Of a stretch of 64,000 nucleotides of DNA, positions 44,782 through 52,128 are shown in pieces. The stretch lies in NCBI GenBank assembly GCA_017459635.1, contig JAFUCO010000028.1, positions 20,628-84,627 on the forward strand, given 5' to 3'. Position numbers and translations under genes: made by a program. The stretch comes from Blautia sp. (GTDB taxonomy: Bacteria; Bacillota; Clostridia; Lachnospirales; Lachnospiraceae). Within the stretch, counting starts at the first letter, position 1; each line of letters begins with the position of its first letter. Below the pieces are notes generated by a model that searched no databases, was not told where the DNA came from, and saw only the letters and a program-made list of their open reading frames with translations.

Positions 44782-45309
44782 ATGTCAGAAGCGTCAGAAG
44801 CAAAATGGTATGTAGCCCACACCTATTCCGGTTATGAAAACAAGGTCAAGGCGAATATCGAAAAAACGATCGAGAACAGACATCTTGAGGATCAGATCCT
44901 CGAAGTAAGAGTTCCGCTTCTTGAATCCACAGAGGTGCGGAACGGTACGGAAAAATCCGTACAAAAGAAGAGATTCCCGGGATATGTCCTGCTCAACATG
45001 GTGATGAATGATGACACCTGGTACGTTGTCCGCAACACCAGAGGTGTGACCGGATTTGTAGGCCCCGGTTCCAAACCTGTTCCCCTTACCGACGAAGAGA
45101 TGATCCCGCTGGGAATCCAGAAGGAAGAAGAGATCGAAGTCGGATTCGGAGAAGGCGATACAGTAATCGTGACAGGAGGAGCCTGGAAGGATACGACCGG
45201 AGTAGTGTCTGCCATCAACAAACAGAAGCAGACAGTGACGATCTACGTAGAGCTTTTCGGACGCGATACACCCGTAGAAATCAGCTTCAGCGAAATCAAG
45301 AAGATGTAA
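44782..45309 (+). CDS. nusG: Transcription elongation/antitermination factor NusG
   Basis: The 175-aa protein has the NGN domain (KWYVAHTYSGYENKVKANIE, RFPGYVLLNMVMNDDTWYVVRNTRGVTGF with the region contacting RNA polymerase) and a C-terminal KOW domain (GDTVIVTGGAWKDTTGVVSAIN). It is the housekeeping copy; a specialised paralogue (LoaP) is encoded at 60002-60517. It lies 16 bp after secE with an AAAGGTGG site. Confidence 0.95.
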   Translation: MSEASEAKWYVAHTYSGYENKVKANIEKTIENRHLEDQILEVRVPLLESTEVRNGTEKSVQKKRFPGYVLLNMVMNDDTWYVVRNTRGVTGFVGPGSKPVPLTDEEMIPLGIQKEEEIEVGFGEGDTVIVTGGAWKDTTGVVSAINKQKQTVTIYVELFGRDTPVEISFSEIKKM

Positions 45310-45315
45310 AATCAA

Positions 45316-45344
45316 GTGGGAGGGATAACCCCCGAAAGTACCAC
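45316..45344 (+). promoter_or_regulatory. Leader hairpin before rplK
   Basis: A 29-nt element with GTGG...CCAC ends and inner GAGGG/CCC, 17 nt before the rplK start. It has the same length and conserved bases as the element before rplA (45796-45824). Confidence 0.6.
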
Positions 45345-45360
45345 ATAGGAGGTGCCGATC

Positions 45361-45786
45361 ATGGCAAAAAAAGTAACAGGTTATATCAAATTACAGATTC
45401 CGGCCGGCAAGGCAACCCCGGCTCCGCCCGTAGGTCCCGCACTTGGCCAGCATGGTGTCAATATCCAGCAGTTCACCAAGGAATTTAACGCGAGAACAGC
45501 AGATCAGGGTGATCTGATCATCCCGGTTGTCATTACTGTTTACGCTGACAGAAGTTTCAGCTTCATAACCAAGACCCCGCCGGCAGCAGTTCTTCTTAAG
45601 AAAGCAGCAAACATCAAATCCGGCTCAGGTGTCCCGAACAAGCAGAAAGTCGGCAAAGTAACAAAGGCCCAGGTTCAGGAGATCGCAGAGCTCAAAATGA
45701 AGGATCTGAACGCAGCATCTGTTGAAGCAGCATCCAGCATGATCGCCGGTACTGCAAGAAGCATGGGTATTGAAGTCGTTGATTGA
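45361..45786 (+). CDS. rplK: Ribosomal protein uL11
   Basis: The 141-aa protein has the L11 N-terminal block [20 protein letters not shown] and [19 protein letters not shown], and the C-terminal rRNA-binding domain ([19 protein letters not shown]). It starts at ATG 45361 after AGGAGGTG; an in-frame GTG nine bases upstream is rejected because it would lie inside the site. It is part of the stalk base. Confidence 0.95.
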   Translation: MAKKVTGYIKLQIPAGKATPAPPVGPALGQHGVNIQQFTKEFNARTADQGDLIIPVVITVYADRSFSFITKTPPAAVLLKKAANIKSGSGVPNKQKVGKVTKAQVQEIAELKMKDLNAASVEAASSMIAGTARSMGIEVVD

Positions 45787-45795
45787 CAATTAAAA

Positions 45796-45824
45796 GTGGG
45801 AGGGTATTTTCCCGCAAACACCAC
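45796..45824 (+). promoter_or_regulatory. Leader hairpin before rplA
   Basis: A 29-nt element GTGGGAGGG...CCCG..AA...CCAC directly before the AGGAGG of rplA. It is a near-copy of the one before rplK and likely an r-protein (L1) feedback site or a translational coupler. Confidence 0.6.
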
Positions 45825-45838
45825 AGGAGGTTATAGAA

Positions 45839-46537
45839 ATGAAACGAGGAAAGAAATACATGGAAGCTGCGAAAGCAGTTGACCGTGGAACATTATATGA
45901 TACCACAGAAGCTATCAGTCTGGTAAAAAAGACTGCTGTTGCAAAGTTTGACGAGACGATCGAAGCGCATATCCGCACAGGCTGCGACGGACGTCATGCT
46001 GACCAGCAGATCCGCGGGGCAGTAGTTCTGCCGCATGGTACCGGCAAAAGCGTTCGCGTTCTTGTATTCGCAAAGGATGCGAAGGCAGAAGAAGCAAAGG
46101 CAGCCGGCGCTGACTTCGTAGGCGCTGACGAGCTCGTTCCGAAGATCCAGAAAGAAGGCTGGCTCGATTTCGACGTTGCAGTAGCAACACCTGACATGAT
46201 GGGTATTGTCGGACGTCTGGGCCGTATCCTCGGACCGAAAGGCCTCATGCCGAACCCGAAAGCCGGAACCGTAACTATGGACGTTACCAAGGCTGTTCAT
46301 GATATTAAAGCAGGTAAAGTCGAGTATCGTCTCGACAGAAGCAACATCATCCATGTGCCGCTCGGAAAAGCTTCCTTCACAGAGGAGCAGTTAAACGACA
46401 ACTTCCAGACACTGATCGGAGCGATCATCAAAGCAAGGCCGGCAGCAGTAAAAGGCCAGTTCCTGAAGAGCGTAGTTATCTCTTCAACAATGGGCCCCGG
46501 CGTAAAGCTTAATCCAGTAAAACTTACACAGGCATAA
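45839..46537 (+). CDS. rplA: Ribosomal protein uL1
   Basis: The 232-aa protein has the L1 signature blocks: [59 protein letters not shown] and the C-terminal [20 protein letters not shown]. It binds 23S rRNA and, in many bacteria, its own mRNA leader. The usual next genes rplJ-rplL are absent here; a palindrome copy and a phosphoesterase gene follow instead. Confidence 0.95.
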   Translation: MKRGKKYMEAAKAVDRGTLYDTTEAISLVKKTAVAKFDETIEAHIRTGCDGRHADQQIRGAVVLPHGTGKSVRVLVFAKDAKAEEAKAAGADFVGADELVPKIQKEGWLDFDVAVATPDMMGIVGRLGRILGPKGLMPNPKAGTVTMDVTKAVHDIKAGKVEYRLDRSNIIHVPLGKASFTEEQLNDNFQTLIGAIIKARPAAVKGQFLKSVVISSTMGPGVKLNPVKLTQA

Positions 46538-46546
46538 AATGTGTGA

Positions 46547-46603
46547 ACACAGGGGACGGTTCTCTGCGCTGATTTTCAGCACAGAGAACCGTCCCCTGTA
46601 TTC
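46547..46603. repeat. Dispersed palindrome family, variant core
   Basis: AACACAGGGGACGGTTCTCT-GCGCTGATTTTCAGC and complement. The outer and core bases differ from the other copies by compensating changes, so pairing is preserved. It follows rplA by 9 bp. Confidence 0.8.
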
Positions 46604-46697
46604 CTGCAATTAAAAGGATTTGTGAGCTGCGCCTTCGAAGCTCTCATCTTCATAAAACAGATTGTTAAAAACAAATTGATAAAAAGCAGGTTCTGAA

Positions 46698-47249
46698 ATG
46701 AATAATCCCAAAAAAGAAGCCCGGATCCTTGTAGTATCCGACACACATGGCAGAAGCCGCCTTCTTCAAAAACTCATCAAAGAAGAATCCCCGTTCGACA
46801 TGCTCATCCATTGCGGCGACGTAGAACACGACCTGTATAAAGATCTTGGCACAGCAAATCCCTTCCAGATATACGTAGTAAAAGGAAACATGGATGGCCT
46901 CAGCTATTCCCGAGAACTCCTGATAGAAATCGCAGGACACCGCATATATGTAACCCACGGAGACAGCCTGAACGTCAGATACACAAACGAAGGACTTTAC
47001 GCCAAGGCACGCGAAAAAAAGGCCGACGTAGTCCTGTTCGGACACACTCATGTTCAGGAAATAGAAGAACACAACGGCATATTCCTCATGAACCCCGGCA
47101 GCCTCACCTATCCAAGAAATCCTCAAAGAATCCCCACTTACGGAATCCTTAAACTCCGCGAAGGCGAATACCCGCAGACATACCTGTATACGGTACCCCT
47201 GTCTTGTGGTGCCTCGAAGGTTTCACAGATTCTTCATAGACACGGCTGA
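46698..47249 (+). CDS. YfcE/MJ0936-family metallophosphoesterase
   Basis: The 183-aa protein has the calcineurin-type motifs: VVSDTHGR, LIHCGDVEHD, VVKGNMD, VTHGDS and LFGHTHV, which bind a two-metal centre. Such proteins hydrolyse phosphodiesters in vitro; the in vivo substrate is unknown. It is slightly longer than the usual 160 aa because of a C-terminal tail (VPLSCGASKVSQILHRHG). No operon partner is evident. Confidence 0.9.
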   Translation: MNNPKKEARILVVSDTHGRSRLLQKLIKEESPFDMLIHCGDVEHDLYKDLGTANPFQIYVVKGNMDGLSYSRELLIEIAGHRIYVTHGDSLNVRYTNEGLYAKAREKKADVVLFGHTHVQEIEEHNGIFLMNPGSLTYPRNPQRIPTYGILKLREGEYPQTYLYTVPLSCGASKVSQILHRHG

Positions 47250-47307
47250 TGAAAAGTGTTACTATATGGTTAATAAATAATTACGAAAGAGAGGAAGACC
47301 TCACTTT

Positions 47308-48267
47308 ATGATGAGAAAAAGACTTCTTGCAATGATCTGTATTTCAATGCTTGCGTTAGGAACGACACCGGCAGTATATGCAGACAATGCTTCGTCAACA
47401 AGTACAGCTTCAGAAGAATCAAAAGAGGAAACCAGCGAATCCGGGGAAGGAAAAAGCGATTCTGCAAAGGAGACCGATGTATCAGCGGATGACTCTGACA
47501 AATCCGCGAATAACTCAAAGGAATCAGACGGTGAATTAACAGAAAACTCTGACGATACTGTAGAAAGCACCGATGAACAGGACGATACATCAACGGAAAC
47601 CGGAGAACTTGTGGAGAATTCAGAGGAAACAGAAGCTGCAGCAGAGGAGGAAAATCTTCACTCGGATGAAGGCTCTCTGTCCCGGCCGGACAACTTCACT
47701 GACCAGGAAGAAACGGGCGGCGAGCTCGAAGAATATGTCGAAGCCGAAGAGGGCAGCGTAGACGGCAACGAAGTTGTAAAATACATCTACAGATCACTTC
47801 GCGATTACTTCGGATTCAACCACGCAGCAGCCTGCGCCGTAATCGCCAACGCCCGTCACGAATCCAACTTCAACTACACGGTAGTGGGCGACGGAGGAAC
47901 CAGCTACGGCATCTTCCAGTGGCATGCCGGCAGATGGAACAACCTCAAAGCCTGGTGCGCCGAGAACAACTATGACTGGCAGAACGCGGACGGTCAGATG
48001 GCCTACTTCCGCAACGAACTCGAAACCGGTTATAAAGACGTACTGGATTACCTTCTGGCCCTCGAGGATTCAGATGTAGGTGCCTTCGACGGAGCCTACT
48101 ACATGTGCGTCCATTTTGAAAAACCTGCCGATACATACGGCCAGGCAAACTCCCGCGGCAAAGAGGCAATAGAATTCTTCGGAATGGAAGAACTCCGCAA
48201 CTCATATCGTGCCTCAATAGCTGAGAGCGACGAATCAAAAAGCCCCTGGGACCTGGTCAACTACTAA
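47308..48267 (+). CDS. Secreted protein with phage-tail-lysozyme-like domain
   Basis: The 319-aa protein has a signal peptide (cleavage near VYA-DN), a Ser/Glu/Asp-rich linker (about 25-150) and a C-terminal domain of the phage tail lysozyme type: RSLRDYFGFNHAAACAVIAN, ARHESNFNYTVVGDGGTSYG and IFQWHAGRWNNL. The Glu in HESNF is the likely catalytic acid. It probably cuts cell-wall glycan. It is not in a prophage: no other phage gene is nearby. A strong terminator follows. Confidence 0.82.
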   Translation: MMRKRLLAMICISMLALGTTPAVYADNASSTSTASEESKEETSESGEGKSDSAKETDVSADDSDKSANNSKESDGELTENSDDTVESTDEQDDTSTETGELVENSEETEAAAEEENLHSDEGSLSRPDNFTDQEETGGELEEYVEAEEGSVDGNEVVKYIYRSLRDYFGFNHAAACAVIANARHESNFNYTVVGDGGTSYGIFQWHAGRWNNLKAWCAENNYDWQNADGQMAYFRNELETGYKDVLDYLLALEDSDVGAFDGAYYMCVHFEKPADTYGQANSRGKEAIEFFGMEELRNSYRASIAESDESKSPWDLVNY

Positions 48268-48276
48268 AAAGCCAAT

Positions 48277-48326
48277 GAACCATTTCCATCCACTCGTAAC
48301 AGCAATTGGAGGAAATGGTTCTTTTT
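48277..48326 (+). terminator. Terminator after the lysozyme-like gene
   Basis: Perfect 11-bp arms GAACCATTTCC (48277-48287) and GGAAATGGTTC (48311-48321), then TTTTT. Confidence 0.88.
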
Positions 48327-48385
48327 AAAGGCGTTCAGGGTAAAACCCGAAGAGATGCCTTTACGGCAAAGATGCCAAATTAAAA

Positions 48386-48426
48386 GATACTGCGTATCTG
48401 CTCAGAACCTGAGCAGTTACGATACT
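48386..48426. mobile_element. MITE-like element, terminal-repeat-only derivative
   Basis: GTATCTGCTCAGAACC joined to TGAGCAGTTAC (48394-48420) equals the left and right ends of the 135-bp element with the interior deleted. It is flanked by the direct repeat GATACT (48386-48391 and 48421-48426). It lies 34 bp before the next gene. Confidence 0.65.
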
Positions 48427-48459
48427 GTATCACTATAGTCTGTCAGAAAGGAGTTTTTT

Positions 48460-49443
48460 ATGAACAGCAAAATCGGTATCATAAGGACAACGCACAATCT
48501 CTCTTTGGAAGAATTCGCAGATAAAACCGGTGTGACCGTCGAAGATCTTGAGAAACTTGAATCGGGAGAAGAAATGCCTGATGAGAACACGATAAGCAGA
48601 ATATGCGAGGCCTTTGAAGTCAGCCGGGAATGGATGACATCGGATGTTCAGGACGATGAAAGCGAAGAAGAAGAGGATGAAATTGAAGGTGAAGATCCCT
48701 TCACAAGCGCACTCGAAGAAAACCCGGTTGAGAGTGCAATGGAAGGAGTTAAGCCTGCCGCCGAAGAGATCAGCGAAAAGATAAGGCAGTCAATACAGGA
48801 ATCAGGTCCGGTTTTCAGCGAAATCGGAGAAAGGATAAGAAAAGCGACAGAAGACGCAAGGCCGGCATTCGATGAGATAGGAGAAAGGATCAAAAAAGCC
48901 GCCGAGGACGCCAGACCTGCGTTCAACGAAATCAGCGACAGAATAAGGAAAGCAGTAGAAGACGCCAGACCTGCCTTTGATGAAATCGGAGAGAGGATAA
49001 GGAAAGCTGCCGAAGATGCCAGACCTGCCTTTGATGAATTCGGTGAGAAGCTCAAAAAGGCTGCCGAAGACGCCAAACCCGCCTTCGAGGAGTTCGGAGA
49101 AAGAATTAAGAAGACAGCCGGTGATATCAGAAAAAGAGAAGACTCTGCCGGAGAAGAATCATACGATGATGAAGATTTTGCTGAAGTACCGGAAGTTGAA
49201 GAATCGTTCTTTGCCGAAGAGTCAGCAGCAGAAGAAGTGACAACTGCCGAAGACCAGCCGGAAGAAGAGGCATTCACTGAAGACCAGCCGGAAGAAGAGG
49301 CATTCGCTGAAGAACATTCGGGAGAAGAGACAGTCTCCGCCGAAGAGCCTGCAGCAGACGATGTAGTTCCGGTCGAAGAGCCTGCAGCAGAAAACGAAGC
49401 CCCTGCAGAAGAACCTGAAGCGGAAGAACCGTCAGACGAGTGA
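48460..49443 (+). CDS. XRE-type HTH protein with 18-residue amphipathic repeats and acidic tail
   Basis: The 327-aa protein has an N-terminal XRE helix-turn-helix (about 1-60, LSLEEFADKTGVTVEDLEKLE). After an acidic patch come about seven 18-residue units (about 104-225) of the type IGERIRKAAEDARPAFDE, which would form long amphipathic helices. The last 100 residues are almost only Glu, Ala, Pro and Asp. There is no signal peptide or membrane segment. I know no characterised protein of this layout; the repeats resemble apolipoprotein/LEA-like surface-binding helices, so a membrane- or polymer-associated regulator is possible. GAAAGGAG precedes the ATG. Confidence 0.75.
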   Translation: MNSKIGIIRTTHNLSLEEFADKTGVTVEDLEKLESGEEMPDENTISRICEAFEVSREWMTSDVQDDESEEEEDEIEGEDPFTSALEENPVESAMEGVKPAAEEISEKIRQSIQESGPVFSEIGERIRKATEDARPAFDEIGERIKKAAEDARPAFNEISDRIRKAVEDARPAFDEIGERIRKAAEDARPAFDEFGEKLKKAAEDAKPAFEEFGERIKKTAGDIRKREDSAGEESYDDEDFAEVPEVEESFFAEESAAEEVTTAEDQPEEEAFTEDQPEEEAFAEEHSGEETVSAEEPAADDVVPVEEPAAENEAPAEEPEAEEPSDE

Positions 49444-49529
49444 TTCATCATGGGAATGATCATCATCTTAGAAAGCACATCAAGATAGAGCCGGAGCGCT
49501 GGTATTGTCACTGCGACCGTCCGGGAATG

Positions 49530-49570
49530 AAGGGGCTGTGAAAAAAGTAAACCCTTTTTCACAGCCCCTT
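49530..49570. terminator. Bidirectional hairpin terminator
   Basis: AAGGGGCTGTGAAAAA and TTTTTCACAGCCCCTT (16-bp arms). It lies between the convergent XRE and LCP genes and belongs to the same family as 7272-7314. Confidence 0.8.
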
Positions 49571-49621
49571 TAAAATTACTTAAATAAGATTTATATCACA
49601 GCCCCAATTAAACTGCTCTAA

Positions 49622-50632
49622 TTAAGCTGCCCCGATAAACTGCTTAAGATAAGCCGCATTAGCCGCTGTATCCGGAACCAGCACGGACATTCCGTCTATC
49701 GATTCACTTGAATAAGTCCCTTCAACCGGAAGCCTGAAGGATTCATCCGCAAGCTTCATACCGCTTGAAACCACGGTAAATGCATATGAGAGCATCTGCG
49801 GAATGGTAAGGTCCGTAGTGATGCAGGAAAGTGCTGAATGAATGAACGAAGCCTGTGATATCGGGTCAAGGCTCTTAAGCTTGGCTGTCATAGAAGCAAT
49901 GACTGTTCTCTGACGGTCTGTACGTTCCCAGTCAGAATTACCGATAAAACGTGTCCTTGCATAAGCAAGAGCCTCCTGCGCGTTCAGCACGTTAACTCCG
50001 GGTGTCAGATTCCAGCGCTCTGTAGTCACACCATTGACAAGACCGGTATTATTTGAATTCAGATACTCAGCCTCTTCCGCACTGAGCTCAATCTCGACAC
50101 CGCCTATCTTATCGATCAGTGACATAAAGCCTTCAAAGTCGACCTCGACATTTCCATCAAGATGGATGCCGAAATTATCTTCAACGGTCTGGTCAAGCAG
50201 CGGCATTCCGCCAAAAGCATAAGATGCATTGATACGGTTGTTGCCATAACCCGGTATCGGAATGTACATATCCCTCATAAGAGAAACCATAACGATCTGG
50301 CCGGTGCTTTCATTCATACTGCAAAGTATCATCGAATCAGACCTTGCACGGTCCTCGCCGGGACGCCTGTCCTGCCCGATAAGCATAATGTTTGTAATGC
50401 CCTTAACCTTTGCAACCTGGCTGTTGTAAGTGACATCTGCTGCAGGCACTGCTGCAGCAGCGCCATCTTCGCCATCCATCTCCGCGGCTTCAACAGCCGC
50501 ATCGTCCGGTGAACTTACCCTGTCAAGCTCGGCATAAACCAGAACCGCGCAGCATATTGCAGCCATCAGAAGAACCGCGACCGCCACAATTATTATAGAA
50601 TGTTTTTTTCCTGTTTTCTTACTTCTGTCCAT
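49622..50632 (-). CDS. LytR-CpsA-Psr (LCP) family cell-wall glycopolymer transferase
   Basis: The 336-aa protein has a short cytoplasmic tail, one membrane segment (about 11-33) and an extracytoplasmic LCP domain: NIMLIGQDRRPGEDRARSDS, VMVSLMRDMYIPIPGYGNN-like block with the conserved Arg residues, and LAYARTRFIGNSDWERTDRQ. LCP enzymes attach polyprenyl-linked glycans to peptidoglycan or protein. The ATG at 50632 has GGGAGG 8 nt upstream; the upstream in-frame extension lacks a site. A second, larger LCP protein is encoded at 52118. Confidence 0.9.
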   Translation of the reverse strand: MDRSKKTGKKHSIIIVAVAVLLMAAICCAVLVYAELDRVSSPDDAAVEAAEMDGEDGAAAAVPAADVTYNSQVAKVKGITNIMLIGQDRRPGEDRARSDSMILCSMNESTGQIVMVSLMRDMYIPIPGYGNNRINASYAFGGMPLLDQTVEDNFGIHLDGNVEVDFEGFMSLIDKIGGVEIELSAEEAEYLNSNNTGLVNGVTTERWNLTPGVNVLNAQEALAYARTRFIGNSDWERTDRQRTVIASMTAKLKSLDPISQASFIHSALSCITTDLTIPQMLSYAFTVVSSGMKLADESFRLPVEGTYSSESIDGMSVLVPDTAANAAYLKQFIGAA

Positions 50633-50729
50633 TGGTATATCCTCCCGTTCAGTAATTGGAACCCCGCTCCGCCCACAGCGAAGAACAAAGAGCGTTCCGG
50701 GTAAGTGGGGAGCTGAAATAGTTTCCATT

Positions 50730-50758
50730 ATATTAACACCTGTTGGCGACGTTGTAAA
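50730..50758 (-). promoter_or_regulatory. Promoter for the LCP gene
   Basis: TTTACA (50753-50758), 17-bp spacer, TAATAT (50730-50735) on the minus strand, about 90 nt before the ATG. Nothing else was recognised in 50759-50885. Confidence 0.6.
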
Positions 50759-50885
50759 TTCTATTTTACGCCGATTCATAAAATCGTTAATAATCACAGA
50801 AAAAATAGATAAAATCCCCGGATCCAGTATAACATACGACAAATAAAAACCAGTCATTTTTGCAAAAAAAGACACAAAATGGCGG

Positions 50886-50914
50886 TTGTATTCACGGGGG
50901 ATATATGATATAAT
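50886..50914 (+). promoter_or_regulatory. Promoter of the sortase/BY-kinase surface operon
   Basis: TTGTAT (50886-50891), 17-bp spacer, TATAAT (50909-50914). The first ATG (50985) follows GGGAGGAAAG. No other strong promoter is seen until after 60517, apart from possible weak ones in the repeats. Confidence 0.78.
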
Positions 50915-50984
50915 CTCTGCAAACAAGGCATCAGTATGCCTCTTGATATGCATAAAAGACACCAATATGAGGGAGGAAAGATAA

Positions 50985-51272
50985 ATGAAGAGGAAAATCG
51001 CAGGAGCTGCGCTTTTACTTGTACTGACAATCGGTGCAGCCGGCTCAACCGTTTACGCAAGAGACCCGCTTTACAGTCCGGAAGGCGTGACAGTCACTCC
51101 TCCGTGCACCCCACCATGCACGCCCCCGTGTACACCTCCCGTTCCCGGCACACCACCATCAGGCGGCTCTCCCAAAACTGGCGATATCAGTATACTTGCG
51201 GTTGAGGCAGCCGGCGTAGCAGCACTCGGCACAGCAGTCTTCACTGCAAAACGCAAGAAAGATGAGGAATAA
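50985..51272 (+). CDS. Small SPKTG-anchored surface protein with TPPC repeats
   Basis: The 95-aa precursor has a signal peptide (cleavage near VYA-RD) and a C-terminal sorting signal: SPKTGD, a hydrophobic stretch and the positive tail KRKKDEE. SPKTG is a known class B sortase motif in Clostridioides difficile. The mature part is only about 40 residues and consists largely of three TPPC repeats followed by TPPVPGTPPSGG. Its stop overlaps the sortase start by 11 bp, so the sortase is almost surely its enzyme. The cysteines suggest disulfide cross-linking or metal binding, which is inference. Confidence 0.85.
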   Translation: MKRKIAGAALLLVLTIGAAGSTVYARDPLYSPEGVTVTPPCTPPCTPPCTPPVPGTPPSGGSPKTGDISILAVEAAGVAALGTAVFTAKRKKDEE

Positions 51273-52128
51273 TCTAATAAGAAGGATTATATTCTGGGCG
51301 GCACTATTGGTTGCAGTTGTGTTACTGGGCTTCTCGGCCTGGTACCACACAAGCAACTATATGGCCGCCCGTAATATGGAAAAAATTCAGTCCGAAGTAT
51401 CTGAATCAAAAGCACCGGAGGACGGACAGGCCGGATCTGATGAAAACAGGACATACACCCTGGATGAGATTGAGGAGACCGAGTTCACCGGCGAGACAGA
51501 AGGCCCCGCGCCTGTCATCCCGCAGGACGTGCTCACCGAAGCGGAGGAAAATCCTGTCGATTTTGACAAGCTCCATTCCTACAATCCCGAGCTCTACGCA
51601 TGGATCCGCATTCCCGGCACAGTCATCGACTATCCGGTTGCCCAGCATGCAGGAAGCGACCAGCAGTTCTATCTGCACCGCGACCTGTACGGCAATCCGC
51701 AGTTTGCAGGATGCATATATTCGGAAGAACCTTCGGCAAAGGACTTTTCCGATCCGGTCACGGTGCTTTACGGGCATAACATGAAGAATGGAAGCATGTT
51801 TCAGAATCTTCATCTTTTCACAGATGAAGATTTTTTTGAACAGCACCCATATCTGTACATCTACACACCGGACGAAACATACGTATACAGAATATATTCC
51901 GTTTATAATTACGATGACAGAAACATAGGGACCTCCTTCGATTTCGAGGACGCAGAGGATCTGGAAGAATACTTAGGCAGCACGATGAATCCGCGCGTTA
52001 TGAATGCTCATGTCCGCAAGGATATAACGGTAACGCCCGTGGATCATGTTCTTACCTTATCAACCTGCATCAGCGGCAATACAGGCTCCCGATTACTATT
52101 ACAGGCGGTACTGGGCTATGAGTCATGA
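51262..52128 (+). CDS. srtB: Class B sortase
   Basis: The 288-aa membrane-anchored transpeptidase has one N-terminal membrane segment (about 8-28), a Glu-rich linker, and a sortase domain with H172 in LYGHNMKNG, catalytic C269 in LTLSTC and R277 in GSRLLLQ. The insertion and TLSTC pattern fit class B. It overlaps its putative substrate gene by 11 bp and the following LCP gene by 11 bp. The substrate motif should be SPKTG. Confidence 0.9.
   Translation: MRNNLIRRIIFWAALLVAVVLLGFSAWYHTSNYMAARNMEKIQSEVSESKAPEDGQAGSDENRTYTLDEIEETEFTGETEGPAPVIPQDVLTEAEENPVDFDKLHSYNPELYAWIRIPGTVIDYPVAQHAGSDQQFYLHRDLYGNPQFAGCIYSEEPSAKDFSDPVTVLYGHNMKNGSMFQNLHLFTDEDFFEQHPYLYIYTPDETYVYRIYSVYNYDDRNIGTSFDFEDAEDLEEYLGSTMNPRVMNAHVRKDITVTPVDHVLTLSTCISGNTGSRLLLQAVLGYES

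Noticed and set aside
47308-48267. Prophage gene
   Set aside because: The lysozyme-like domain is of phage-tail type, but the protein has a Sec signal peptide and an acidic linker like neighbouring secreted proteins, and no other phage genes are close.
48648-49562. 304-codon Ser-rich open frame on the minus strand
   Set aside because: It is the shadow of the repetitive acidic XRE protein; the repeats keep the opposite frame open.
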